A stretch of DNA of 64,000 nucleotides from Symsagittifera roscoffensis (GCF_963678635.1 NC_087065.1:38341888-38405887); one strand, 5' to 3'; positions 51,117 through 62,412 are shown, numbered from the stretch's first letter. Numbers and translations are program-made. The notes: a model not told the origin generated them from the sequence alone.

Positions 51117-53331
51117 GGGCCGCATGCAAAAATTTAGACCAATCTAACCTGACAATTTCGAGAATCGACTTTTTTGCAAAATTTCTCTATAGTCCATTTG
51201 AGGGATATTACTTGTACCGGTGGGGGCCCCTACCCCACCTCAAAAAATTTTGTAATGCTGGAACGCGGCCACCTAGCACAATCAGGTACTAGTGGTGGAT
51301 GTTTGTTTTTCGTATTTAGTCAATCCAAAAGAGAGCGTGGTCATGCATCGACATCATGTGCTCAAGCAAATATGTGGACTTCTACGCATTCCCATTCGCA
51401 ATGCGCCCTTCGGGCGCAAATGCCAATGCTCAACTAATTTTGCCAGGTGAAAAAAAATTTTTACAGAAAAATTCTGATAAATTTTAATTTAAACTATCAT
51501 CAAAAAACGCAAAGCATTCAAAGTGTGAAAAAATCAAGTTTTTGCTATTACCGAGCATGCAGTGAGACTGATTTTGGCAAAAGTAAAAGAGAAAATGAAG
51601 GAAATGGAAAGAAAAAAACTGTTCAAAATAAGAACGCAATATCAAAAACTTATTTGATATCCGCTAATGTCATAATTCCGATCAGGCTGATTTCAGATTT
51701 TAAGCGTAGATTTTACGGTTACGGCTGCTCTCTCTACAGGTCCCAGAGGGACCGAGTGAGCATCCTACCTCGATCCACGATAACGGATAGTTGTTTCAAA
51801 TTTTTCACAAAATATTTTTTCACTAATGCTTGTTTTCAATTCCTCATGAGAAGCTGTATAAATTTTAAAAAATTGATTTTTTTAATCAATGCTTCCAAGA
51901 ACAACTGATGTTAGGCGGTTACAAATGCGGTTGGTGAAAACTAGTTAGGGATAATGATGAGAAAAATTGTAAGTTTTCAAATGAATTTAAAAACAGTTTA
52001 TTTCTTTTTTTCTTTTGTAAATCGGGAGAAATGAATCAGTTTTTTTTAAGTTTTCCTCGCACTACCCACTGTTCCTAAGAAATGAAGATTCCTGTTCTAG
52101 CCGTTTATAACACTTTGGCAGAAAAAACATCAATATGATGTAAAATGTTTTAAAAAAGAGAAAAAGTTAAAAATTATGTTTTTTTTTAAAAAATCAAAAA
52201 ATTGTAATTTTCAAAATTGAAAAAAAGTAAAAATTAATTGCATATTACAATTCACCGTACCCAACTTAGTGGGTATAGCATTTTAAATTACCAAAAAATG
52301 TTGAAAATTGTAGATTTTATGAAGTTTTCATTTTGGCTATTTTTCCTTGTCGCCTCCACTTAAGGCACCTTTGAGCCAACTTGAGAAACTGGAACCTAAA
52401 CAAGCTATACAGATAGGCTGAATGAGCCATTTTCAGCGTGATAACACGCCTGGAAGAAAAAAAACTCCAGAAAAGAAAGAAAATTTTGAACTTTAACCTT
52501 TTTTCTTCTTCAAATGGCGATACTTAGTATAATTTTTCAGCTGAAAAGTTCAAAAAAAATCAAAAAATTCAAATTTTGAAAAAATTTTAAAAAAATCTCA
52601 TCAGTCTGTTTATTGGAGTCTTCGAGGTTTTGGGAGATCTTATCTGGCGGCTAACAACAAAAGGATCACTTATTATAAAAATTTGAGAAAGGTCAAAAAA
52701 ACATGTTTTTTCGATTTTTTTGACAGAATTCCGAAAGCAATATCTTGGCTAAAAACAAAAATGAGGGCCTAAAATTAGTACAAACCGTACTCCCACATAA
52801 AGTACATTAGGTTGGAAACAAAAAAATGACTCTGACTCAAAAATCGTTTTTTAACTTTATTTCTGAACAAAAAATTGTAAAAAAATCAAAAATTAAAAAA
52901 TTTTTTGAAAAAAACGATTGTTTTGAAAAAGTGCCAATTTTTAGCTGAAATTTTTCATTTTAGCTAAGAAAGCCAGAGCAATGTTCTTTAAGCTCAAATA
53001 ATTTAATTAAGCAAATTATTTTCAAGTTTTTTCGTTAAAGGCTTTTATTTTGAAAAAGTATTCAAAAATGGGTAAAAAAAAGTCAAAAAAATTAATTTTT
53101 TCAGATTGAAAAACCTCCACTGCCATGATGATTAGTTCGTTCGATAGGACTACTGAGATCAATTTAGACGTATTTCCATAAGTATATCAAAATTTTTATT
53201 TATTTTTGAGAATTAAGCAAAATAAAAACGTTTCCCAAATTGGGCAAAATGCCCAAATTAGCCCAAACACCTGTTAAAAATTGTTGGGTCAAAAAGTCAC
53301 AAAAGGAAACCCCTATTCGTTTGCCATTTTA
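51117..53331 (+). repeat. Array unit U24 (H1 type I, cassette C)
   Basis: Essentially identical to U27 from the cassette onward (shared AGTCAATCC, CCACGATAACGG, ACAGATAGGCTG, CTTAGTATAATT). The head instead matches U4 (box variant GCATGCAAAAATTTAG). A 153-codon open frame covers 51447-51908 here and 58099-58560 in U27, only because two small changes happen to fuse shorter frames. Confidence 0.97.
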
Positions 53332-55548
53332 GGGCCGCATGCAAAAAATTAGACCAATCTAACCTGACAATTTCGAGAATCGACTTTTTTGCAAAATTTC
53401 TCTATAGTCCATTTGAGGGATATTACTTGTACCGGTGGGGGCCCCTACCCCACCTCAAAAAATTTTGTAATGCTGGAACGCGGCCACCTAGCACCCTCAA
53501 GGTCACGTGACTTACTTTTGTTTTTGGTATTTTCTGAAACCAAAAGCAAGCATGGTCATGCATCGACATCATGTGCTCAAGCAAATACGTGGACTTCTAC
53601 GCATTCCCATTCGCAATGCGCCCATCGGGCTCAAATGCCAATGCTCAATTAATTTTGCCAGGTGAAAAAAAAATTATTTAAAAAGTTCTGCTAAACTTTA
53701 TTTTAAACTACCACCAAAAAACGCAAAGATTTCAAAGTGTAAAACAATCAAATTTTTGCCAATACCGGGCTTGCAATGAGACTGATGTTGACAAAAGTAA
53801 AATAGAAAATGTAGAAAATGGAAAGAAAAAAATTGTTCAAAATAAGAACGCAACATCAAAAACTTATTTGATCTCCGCTCAAATCATAATTCAGATCAGG
53901 CTGATTTCAGATTTTAAGCGTAGAATTTACGTTTACGGCTGCTCCCTCTACAGGTCCCAGAGGGACCGAGTGAGCATCCTACCTCGATCCAGGTTAACGG
54001 ATAGTTGTTCTTAATTTTTCACAAATTTTTTTTTCTCTAATGCTTGTTTTCACTTCCTCATGAGAAGCTGTATTAATTTTTAAAAAATTTATTTTATCCA
54101 TCAATGCTTCCAAGAACAACTGATTTTAGGCGATTACAAATGCGGTTGTTGAAACTAGTAAGGGATAATGATGAGAAAAATTGTAAGTTTTCAAATGAAT
54201 TTAAAAACAGTTTTTTTCCTTTTTTTCTTTTGTAAATCGGGAGAAATGAATCAGTTTTTTTTAAGTTTTCCTCGCACTACCCACTGTTCCTAAGTAATGA
54301 AGATTCCTGTTCTAGCCGTTTATAACACTTTGGCAGAAAAAACATCAATATGATGTAAAATGTTTTAAAAAAGAGAAAAATTTAAACATTATGTTTTTTA
54401 AAAAAAAAATCAAAAAATTGTAATTTTCAAAATTGAAAAAAAGTAAAAGTTAATTGCATATTACGATTCACCGTACCCAACTTAGTGGGTATAGCATTTT
54501 AAATTACCAAAAAATGTTGAAAATTGTAGATTTTATGAAGTTTTCATTTTGGCTATTTTTCCTTGTCGCCTCCACTTAAGGCACCTTTGAGCCAACTTGA
54601 GAAACTGGAACCTAAACAAGCTATACAGATAGTCTCAATGAGCCATTTTCAGCGTGATAACACGCCTGGAAGAAAAAAAAACTCCAGAAAAGAAAGAAAA
54701 TTTTGAACTTTAACCTTTTTTCTTCTTCAAATGGCGATACTTAGAATAATTTTTCATCTGAAAAGTTAAAAAAAAATCAAAAAATTCAAATTTTGAAAAT
54801 TTTTTTAAAAAATCTCATCAGTCTGTTTATTGGAGTCTTCGAGGTTTTGAGAGATCTTATCTGGCGGCTAACAACAAAAGGATCATTTATTATAAAAATT
54901 TGAGAAAGGTCAAAAAAACATGTTTTTTCGACTTTTTTGACAGAATTTCGAAAGCAATATCTTGGCAAAAAACAAGAATGAGGGCCTAAAATTAGTACAA
55001 ACAGTACTCCCACATAAGGTACATTAGGTTGGAAACAAAAAATTTACTCTGACTCAAAAATCGTTTTTTAACTTTATTTCTGAACAAGAAATTGAAAAGA
55101 AATCAAAAACTTAAAAATTTTTTGAAAAAAATGATTGTTTTGAAAAAGTGCCAATTTTTAGCTGAAACTTTTCATTTTAGCTAATAAAGCCAGAGCAATG
55201 CCCTTTAAGCTCAAATAAATTAATTATGCAAATTATTTTCAAGTTTTTTCGTTAAAGCCTTTTATTTTGAAAAAGTATTCAAAAATGGGTAAAAAAAAGT
55301 CAAAAAAATCAATTTTCTCCGATTGAAAAACCTCCACTACCATGATGATTAGTGCGTTAGATAGGACTGCTGAGATCAATTTAGACGTTCTTTCATAAGT
55401 ATATCAAAATTTTTACTTATTTTTGAGAATTAAGCAGAATAAAAACTTTTCCCAAATTGGGCAAAAAGCCCAAATTAGCCCAAACACCTGTTAAAAATTG
55501 TTGGGTCAAAAAATCACAAAAGGAAACCCCTATTCGTTTGACATTTTA
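53332..55548 (+). repeat. Array unit U25 (H1 type I, cassette A2), triplet member
   Basis: Body as in U9/U13, but the head is that of a unit following cassette C (AAAAAGTCAC, TTGGGCAAAATGCCCAA, GTTTGCCATT) and H1 is type I. The join between head and body lies between H1 and the cassette. Confidence 0.97.
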
Positions 55549-57768
55549 GGGCCGCATGCAAAAAATTAGACCAATCTAACCTGACAATTTCGAGAATCAA
55601 CTTTTTTGTCAAAATTCTCTAAAGACCAATTTAGGGAGATTACTTGTACCGGTGGGGGCCCTACCCCACCTAAAAAATTTTTGAAATGCTGGAACGCGGC
55701 CACCTAGCACAATCAGGTACTAGTGGCTTGATTTTGGTTTTTAATATTGTCTGGAGCCAAAAGAGAGTGTCGTCAAGCATCGACATCATGTGGTCAAGCA
55801 AATACGTGGACTTCTACGCATTCCCATTAGCAATGCGCCCTTCGGGCTCAAATGCCAATGCTCAATTAATTTTGCCAGGTGAAAAAATAAATTAATTAAA
55901 AAGTTCTCCTAAACTTTATTTTCAACTACCACCAAAAAATGCAAAGACTTCAAGGTGTAAAACTATCAAATTTTGGCCAATACCGGGCTTGCAATGAGAC
56001 TAATGTTGGCAAAATCAAAATAGAAAATGAAGAAAATGGAAAGAAAAAAATTGTTGAAAATAAGAACGCAACATCAAAAACTTATTTGATCTCCGCTCAA
56101 ATCATAATTCAGATCAGGCTGATTTCAGATTTTAAGCGTAGAATTTACGGTTACGGCTGCTCCCTCTACAGGTCCCAGAGGGACCGAGTGAGCATCCTAC
56201 CTCGATCCAGGTTAACGGATTGTTGTTCTTAATTTTTCACAAAATTTTTTTACACTAATGCTTGTTTTCAATTCCTCATGAGAAGCTGTATTAATTTTTA
56301 AAAAATTGATTTTATTAATCAATGCTTCCAAGAACAACTGATGTTAGGTGGTTACAAATGCGGTTGTTGAAAACTAGTAAGGGATAATGATGAGAAAAAT
56401 TGTAAGTTTTCAAATGAATTGAAAAACGTTTTTTTCCTTTGTTTCTTTTGTAAATCGGTAGAAATGAATCATGTTTTTTTTTAAGTTTTGCTCGCACCAC
56501 CCACTGTTCTTAAGTAATGAAGATTCCTTCTCTAGCCGTTTATAACACTTTGGCAGAAAAAACATCAATATGATTTAAAATGTTTTAAAAAAGAGAAAAA
56601 TTCAAAAATTATGTTTTTTTTTTAAAAATCAAAAAATTTGTAATTTTCAAAATTGAAACAAAGTGAAAATTAATTGCATATTACGATTCAGCGTACCCAA
56701 CTTGGTGGGTCTAGCATTTTAAATTACCAAAAAATGTTGAAAATTGTAGATTTTATGAAGTTTTCATTTTGGCTATTTTTCCTTTTCGCCTCCACTTAAG
56801 GCACCTTTGAGCCAACTTGAGAAACTGGAACCTAAACAAGCTATACAGATAGTCTGAATGAGCCATTTTCAGCGTGATAACACCCCTGGAAGAAAAAAAA
56901 ACTGCAGAAAAAAAAGGGAATTTTGAACTTTAACCTTTTTTCTTCTTCAAATGGCGATACTTAGAATAATTTTTCAGCTGAAAAGTTCAAAAAAAATCAA
57001 AAAATTCAAATTTTGAAAAAATTTTAAAAAAATCTCATCAGTCTGTTTATTGGAGTCTTCGAGGTTTTGGGAGACCTTATCTGGCGGCTAACAACAAGTG
57101 GGTCACTTATTTTAAAATTTTGAGAAAAGTCAAAAAAACCTGTTTTTACGATTTTTTAGACAGAAATCCGAAAGCAATATCTTGGCTTAAAACAAAAATG
57201 AGGGCCTAAAAATAGTACAAACAGTACTCCCACATAAAGTACATTAGGTTGGAAACAAAAAATTGACTCTGATTCAAAAATCGTTTTTTAACTTTATTTC
57301 TGAACAAAAAATTGTAAAAAAATCAAAAACTTAAAAATTTTTTGAAAAAAATGATTGTTTCGAAAAAGTGCCAATTTTCAGCTGAAACTTTTCATTTTAG
57401 CTAAAAAAGCCAGAGCAAGGCCCTTTAAGCTCAAATAAATTAATTAAGCAAATTATTTTCAAGTTTTTTCGTTAAAGGCTTTTATTTTGAAAAAGTATTC
57501 AAAAATGGGTAAAAAAAAGTCAAAAAAATCAATTTTCTCAGATTCAAAAACCTCCACCACCATGATGATTAGTTCGCTAGATAGGACTGCTAAAATCAAT
57601 TTAGACGTATTTTCATAAGCATATCAAAATTTTTACTTATTTTTGAGAATTAAGCAAAATAAAAACTTTTCCCAAATTGGGCAAAAAGCCCAAATTAGCC
57701 CAAACACCTGTTAAAAATTGTTGGGTCAAAAAATCACAAAAGGAAACCCCTATTCATTTGACATTTTA
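55549..57768 (+). repeat. Array unit U26 (H1 type II, cassette B)
   Basis: Head from the U9 triplet block, cassette start like U4 (GGCTTGATTTTGGTTTTTAA near 55725), body like U17. This is a three-part mosaic in which the first join is again beside H1. Confidence 0.97.
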
Positions 57769-59983
57769 GGGCCGCATGCAAAAAATTAGACCATTCTAAC
57801 CTGACAATTTCGAGAATCGACTTTTTTGCAAAATTTCTCTATAGTCCATTTGAGGGATATTACTTGTACCGGTGGGGGCCCCTACCCCACCTCAAAAAAT
57901 TTTGTAATGCTGGAACGCGGCCACCTAGCACAATCAGGTACTAGTGGTGGATGTTTGTTTTTCGTATTTAGTCAATCCAAAAGAGAGCGTGGTCATGCAT
58001 CGACATCATGTGCTCAAGCAAATATGTGGACTTCTACGCATTCCCATTCGCAATGCGCCCTTCGGGCGCAAATGCCAATGCTCAACTAATTTTGCCAGGT
58101 GAAAAAAAATTTTTACAGAAAAATTCTGATAAATTTTAATTTAAACTATCATCAAAAAACGCAAAGCATTCAAAGTGTGAAAAAATCAAGTTTTTGCTAT
58201 TACCGAGCATGCAGTGAGACTGATTTTGGCAAAAGTAAAAGAGAAAATGAAGGAAATGGAAAGAAAAAAACTGTTCAAAATAAGAACGCAATATCAAAAA
58301 CTTATTTGATATCCGCTAATGTCATAATTCCGATCAGGCTGATTTCAGATTTTAAGCGTAGATTTTACGGTTACGGCTGCTCTCTCTACAGGTCCCAGAG
58401 GGACCGAGTGAGCATCCTACCTCGATCCACGATAACGGATAGTTGTTTCAAATTTTTCACAAAATATTTTTTCACTAATGCTTGTTTTCAATTCCTCATG
58501 AGAAGCTGTATAAATTTTAAAAAATTGATTTTTTTAATCAATGCTTCCAAGAACAACTGATGTTAGGCGGTTACAAATGCGGTTGGTGAAAACTAGTTAG
58601 GGATAATGATGAGAAAAATTGTAAGTTTTCAAATGAATTTAAAAACAGTTTATTTCTTTTTTTCTTTTGTAAATCGGGAGAAATGAATCAGTTTTTTTTA
58701 AGTTTTCCTCGCACTACCCACTGTTCCTAAGAAATGAAGATTCCTGTTCTAGCCGTTTATAACACTTTGGCAGAAAAAACATCAATATGATGTAAAATGT
58801 TTTAAAAAAGAGAAAAAGTTAAAAATTATGTTTTTTTTTAAAAAATCAAAAAATTGTAATTTTCAAAATTGAAAAAAAGTAAAAATTAATTGCATATTAC
58901 AATTCACCGTACCCAACTTAGTGGGTATAGCATTTTAAATTACCAAAAAATGTTGAAAATTGTAGATTTTATGAAGTTTTCATTTTGGCTATTTTTCCTT
59001 GTCGCCTCCACTTAAGGCACCTTTGAGCCAACTTGAGAAACTGGAACCTAAACAAGCTATACAGATAGGCTGAATGAGCCATTTTCAGCGTGATAACACG
59101 CCTGGAAGAAAAAAAACTCCAGAAAAGAAAGAAAATTTTGAACTTTAACCTTTTTTCTTCTTCAAATGGCGATACTTAGTATAATTTTTCAGCTGAAAAG
59201 TTCAAAAAAAATCAAAAAATTCAAATTTTGAAAAAATTTTAAAAAAATCTCATCAGTCTGTTTATTGGAGTCTTCGAGGTTTTGGGAGATCTTATCTGGC
59301 GGCTAACAACAAAAGGATCACTTATTATAAAAATTTGAGAAAGGTCAAAAAAACATGTTTTTTCGATTTTTTTGACAGAATTCCGAAAGCAATATCTTGG
59401 CTAAAAACAAAAATGAGGGCCTAAAATTAGTACAAACCGTACTCCCACATAAAGTACATTAGGTTGGAAACAAAAAAATGACTCTGACTCAAAAATCGTT
59501 TTTTAACTTTATTTCTGAACAAAAAATTGTAAAAAAATCAAAAATTAAAAAATTTTTTGAAAAAAACGATTGTTTTGAAAAAGTGCCAATTTTTAGCTGA
59601 AATTTTTCATTTTAGCTAAGAAAGCCAGAGCAATGTTCTTTAAGCTCAAATAATTTAATTAAGCAAATTATTTTCAAGTTTTTTCGTTAAAGGCTTTTAT
59701 TTTGAAAAAGTATTCAAAAATGGGTAAAAAAAAGTCAAAAAAATTAATTTTTTCAGATTGAAAAACCTCCACTGCCATGATGATTAGTTCGTTCGATAGG
59801 ACTACTGAGATCAATTTAGACGTATTTCCATAAGTATATCAAAATTTTTATTTATTTTTGAGAATTAAGCAAAATAAAAACGTTTCCCAAATTGGGCAAA
59901 ATGCCCAAATTAGCCCAAACACCTGTTAAAAATTGTTGGGTCAAAAAGTCACAAAAGGAAACCCCTATTCGTTTGCCATTTTA
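57769..59983 (+). repeat. Array unit U27 (H1 type I, cassette C), last complete unit
   Basis: Duplicate of U24, 3 units (6652 bp) upstream of it in type and sequence. The identity continues through the head of U28, matching the head of U25, until the array stops at 60143. Confidence 0.97.
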
Positions 59984-60143
59984 GGGCCGCATGCAAAAAA
60001 TTAGACCAATCTAACCTGACAATTTCGAGAATCGACTTTTTTGCAAAATTTCTCTATAGTCCATTTGAGGGATATTACTTGTACCGGTGGGGGCCCCTAC
60101 CCCACCTCAAAAAATTTTGTAATGCTGGAACGCGGCCACCTAG
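59984..60143 (+). repeat. Truncated terminal unit U28
   Basis: Contains box, type I H1 and the GCGGCCACCTAG site, then departs from all array cassettes after base 60143 (TAGAGGAAAT instead of TAGCAC). The retained length, 160 bp, equals the distance from box to the +159 site in U1, so the array ends exactly where cassettes switch elsewhere. Confidence 0.96.
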
Positions 60144-60579
60144 AGGAAATTGTTTCGCCCCACCCACCCGACCAATATCATTTACCCACCCACCTGATCA
60201 GTCAGGCCACGACTACCATTTTTCGATTTGATCGAGTAACGAAAAGCTGTTTGTGATTCTCCATCACCTTAAAAATGAAGGAGCAGGTTTTTACTTAGCC
60301 AACTATCCTTTTGGGGGTAAAAAGGGTTTGATTTTTGATGCGTCTTTGCCCGAAAACCTCATCAAAAAGAATAATTTACCCGGCTTTTCTAGTATTTGCT
60401 GACCACATTTTCGATCTGTCTCTGGCCACGACGTCGTTTAGTTAATGTTCTTCCCCGACATTTTTTTCTATAATCGTATATTTTTACGAATAAAAGAGAT
60501 TGCCAATACATCAGCGCTGTCCAAAACAGATTAGGAAATTGAACAACTTTAGTTATTTTTTTTTTTTGATCGTCGTAAC
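60144..60579. other. Post-junction sequence, diverged continuation of a unit
   Basis: No gene seen. A C-rich stretch begins at 60158, about 175 bp after the box. The diverged module at 62289 has a similar C-rich stretch at the same distance (62463), so I read this as the 3' part of a diverged unit joined to an array-type head. I see no H2-like dyad here. The rest is unremarkable A/T-rich sequence. Confidence 0.6.
60159..60200. repeat. C-rich 16-bp direct repeat
   Basis: CCCACCCACCCGACCA (60159-60174) and CCCACCCACCTGATCA (60185-60200) are spaced 26 bp apart and differ by two transitions. They stand out in an A/T-rich neighbourhood. The function is unknown. Confidence 0.8.
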
Positions 60580-60622
60580 GGATGCTCCCCACATGGGACC
60601 ACAGGGGTCCCAGGGAGCATCC
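60580..60622. other. H3-type nested palindrome, flank copy 1
   Basis: The outer arms GGATGCTCCC (60580-60589) and GGGAGCATCC (60613-60622) pair perfectly over 10 bp. The inner arms TGGGACC (60594-60600) and GGTCCCA (60606-60612) pair over 7 bp around loop ACAGG. Only CACA (60590-60593) is unpaired on the left. It lies 596 bp after the U28 box, close to the H3 position in array units (603). Confidence 0.93.
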
Positions 60623-60727
60623 CAAAAGGATTAAAGCAAAAGTTCAACAATTATTTACCCGTCAATTTGGGTCACTCTTGCGGTTCAACAATCTGTATTT
60701 TTTAAAAATGATTCCAAGAACAGTTCA
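60623..60727. other. Short spacer, nothing recognised
   Basis: A/T-rich sequence between the palindrome and the next GCATGC box. No motif or dyad was noticed. Confidence 0.6.
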
Positions 60728-61244
60728 GGGCTGCATGCAAAAAATAAGAACATTCTCACGCATCGGAATTAGGAAATTACTAATTATTTTTTTTAAATTC
60801 TCATTATTTGTAGTAGCTTTATAAGATCCAAAATGAAAAACTAAAAAATCAACAATTTTTAACTATTTTTGAAATTAAAACATTCTGTATCTACTAAATC
60901 GACAATGGCAAGCTCAAATACACCATCAAAAATCATTTTTTTTTTCACTTTTAAAAACTTAAATTTTTTTGAGAAAAAAAAAGTTGAGTCAGAAACGGGA
61001 AAAATCATATTTTTTCAAAATGTCAAAAAAATTGTTCTATTTAAACTTATTCAGTAGGCCATACGTTGGGAACCTGTTCAGAATGTTTTACATAATCAAT
61101 GCAGCAAAATTTACCCATTTTGAGAAAAGTGCAAAAAACGCCTTTTTGGTTAACTGAAAAAAGTGGAAAAAAGGGGAAAAGGGGTCTTCAAAATGAAACC
61201 ATCCAAAAGTGGCATTAACTAACTGCCATTATTTTGTGAATTCA
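60728..61244 (+). repeat. ~520-bp repeat, copy 1 (517 bp, most diverged)
   Basis: Starts at the box GGGCTGCATGCAAAAAATAA. It shares with copies 2 and 3 a CAATGGCAAGCTCAAAT/CCATCAAAAA segment (60902-60935), a GTTGAGTCAGAAACGGG segment (60983), an AACCTGTTCAGAATG segment (61071) and the closing AAGTGGCATTAAC (61207). Short A/T-rich open frames here are incidental. Confidence 0.85.
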
Positions 61245-61766
61245 GACCCGCATGCAAAAATTTACGAAAATCCTACGTGAAGTTTTTCAGAACAGATTAG
61301 TTTCTCCGGATTTTTGGTAGTACTGATTTCTTTACTGTACTTATAATTAAAGTCAAATCAAAAAGTCGTAAAAACTACAATTTTTAATCAATTTTGTCAA
61401 ATAAATGATCAAAACCCACTAAATTGGCTATGGCAAGTCCGAATCTACCATCAGAAACCATTTTTTCCCATTTCTGAAAATTTTCATTTTTTAAAAAATA
61501 AATGTTGAGTCACAAACGGGAAAAATCATATTTTTTCAAAAAGTCAAAAATAATTCCTCCATTTAAACTAAATCATCAGGCCGCACGTTAGGAACCTGTT
61601 CAGAATGGTTTCCATGATCAAAGCAGCAAAAGTCACCCATTTTGAGAAAAGTCGAAAAAACACCTTTTTAGTTAACTCAAAAAAGTGGAAAAAGTGGGGA
61701 AAGGGGTCTTCAAAATGAAACCATCCAAAAGTGGCATTAACAAACTGCCATTATTTTCTAATTTCA
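61245..61766 (+). repeat. ~520-bp repeat, copy 2 (522 bp)
   Basis: Starts at GACCCGCATGCAAAAA and runs to the next box exactly 522 bp on. It is clearly alignable with copy 3 along its whole length, with scattered substitutions. It includes a weak dyad TGGCA/TGCCA just before the next box, and runs of A and T at about 10-bp spacing. Confidence 0.93.
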
Positions 61767-62288
61767 GACCTGCATGCAAAAAATTACGAAAATCCTACCT
61801 GAAGTTTTTGAGAACAGATTAGTTTCTCGGGAATTTTGGTAGTACTATTTTTATTACTATAATTATAATTAAAGTCAAAACTAAAAGTCGTAAAAACTAC
61901 AATTTTTAATCAATTTTGACAAATAAATGGTCAAAACCCACTAAATTGGCTATGGCAAGTTCGAATATACCATCAGAAACCATTTTTTCCCATTTTTGAA
62001 AATTTTCATTTTTTTGAAAATAAATGTTGAGTCACAAAAGGGAAAAATCAAATTTTTTCAAAAAGTCAAAAAAAACTGTTCCAATTAAACTTATTCCTTA
62101 GGCCAAACGTTGGGAACCTGTTCAGAATGGTTTTCATGATCATAGCAGCAAAATTTACCCATTTTGAGAAAAGTCGAAAAAACACCTTTTTAGTTAACTC
62201 GAAAAAGTGGAAAAAGTGGGAAAAAGGGTCTTCAAAATGAAACCATCCAAAAGTGGCATTAACAAACTGCCATTATTTTCCAAATTCA
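61767..62288 (+). repeat. ~520-bp repeat, copy 3 (522 bp)
   Basis: Starts at GACCTGCATGCAAAAA. The sequence after the box (TACGAAAATCCTACCTGAAG, then TTTTTGAGAACAGA) resembles the array sequence after its own box (AATCTAACCTGACAATTTCG, then AGAATCGA), tying the 520-bp family to the 2.2-kb family. Confidence 0.93.
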
Positions 62289-62390
62289 GACCCGCATGCA
62301 AAAAATTAGGAAATTCTGACGTGCGGTTTAGCAGAACTCGATAGTTTCCTGGCATTAGTAACAACGTAAAAAATTTTTTGCCTTTTGACC

Positions 62391-62412
62391 GGAAGGGGCC
62401 CCTACCCCTTCC
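62391..62412. other. H1 inverted repeat, diverged copy
   Basis: Arms GGAAGGGG (62391-62398) and CCCCTTCC (62405-62412), loop CCCCTA. Compared with array H1 (GGTGGGG/CCCCACC), the left arm has AA where the array has T, and the right arm has TT where the array has A. Pairing is preserved and the stem is one pair longer. Confidence 0.9.

Larger units (their letters stand above)
1..60143 (+). repeat. Satellite-like tandem array, ~2.2-kb unit, at least 27 copies
   Basis: The GGGCCGCATGC box recurs at 168, 2387, 4591, 6806, 9019 and so on to 59984, always in the same orientation, with spacings of 2204-2235 bp. The sequence between boxes is visibly homologous throughout, differing by scattered substitutions, A/T-run length changes and a few block differences. 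The array is already under way at base 1, so its left end and total size are unknown. Its right end is sharp, at 60143. No open frame stays intact across units, so I read it as a non-coding satellite or a tandem non-coding transcription unit. Confidence 0.98.

Noticed and set aside
51447-51908. 153-codon open frame in U24 and its duplicate in U27 (58099-58560)
   Set aside because: It is present only in these two near-identical units, where small changes fuse otherwise separate frames. Composition is A/T-driven and rich in K and N, with no recognisable family.
1-60143. rDNA, 5S/SL1 or other known RNA-gene tandem array
   Set aside because: The unit length and sequence do not match: no rRNA core, no spliced-leader sequence, no Sm site next to a leader and no tRNA cloverleaf could be seen.
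1-60143. CRISPR-like array
   Set aside because: The repeat unit is about 2.2 kb with homologous, not unique, intervening sequence, and the genome style is eukaryotic.
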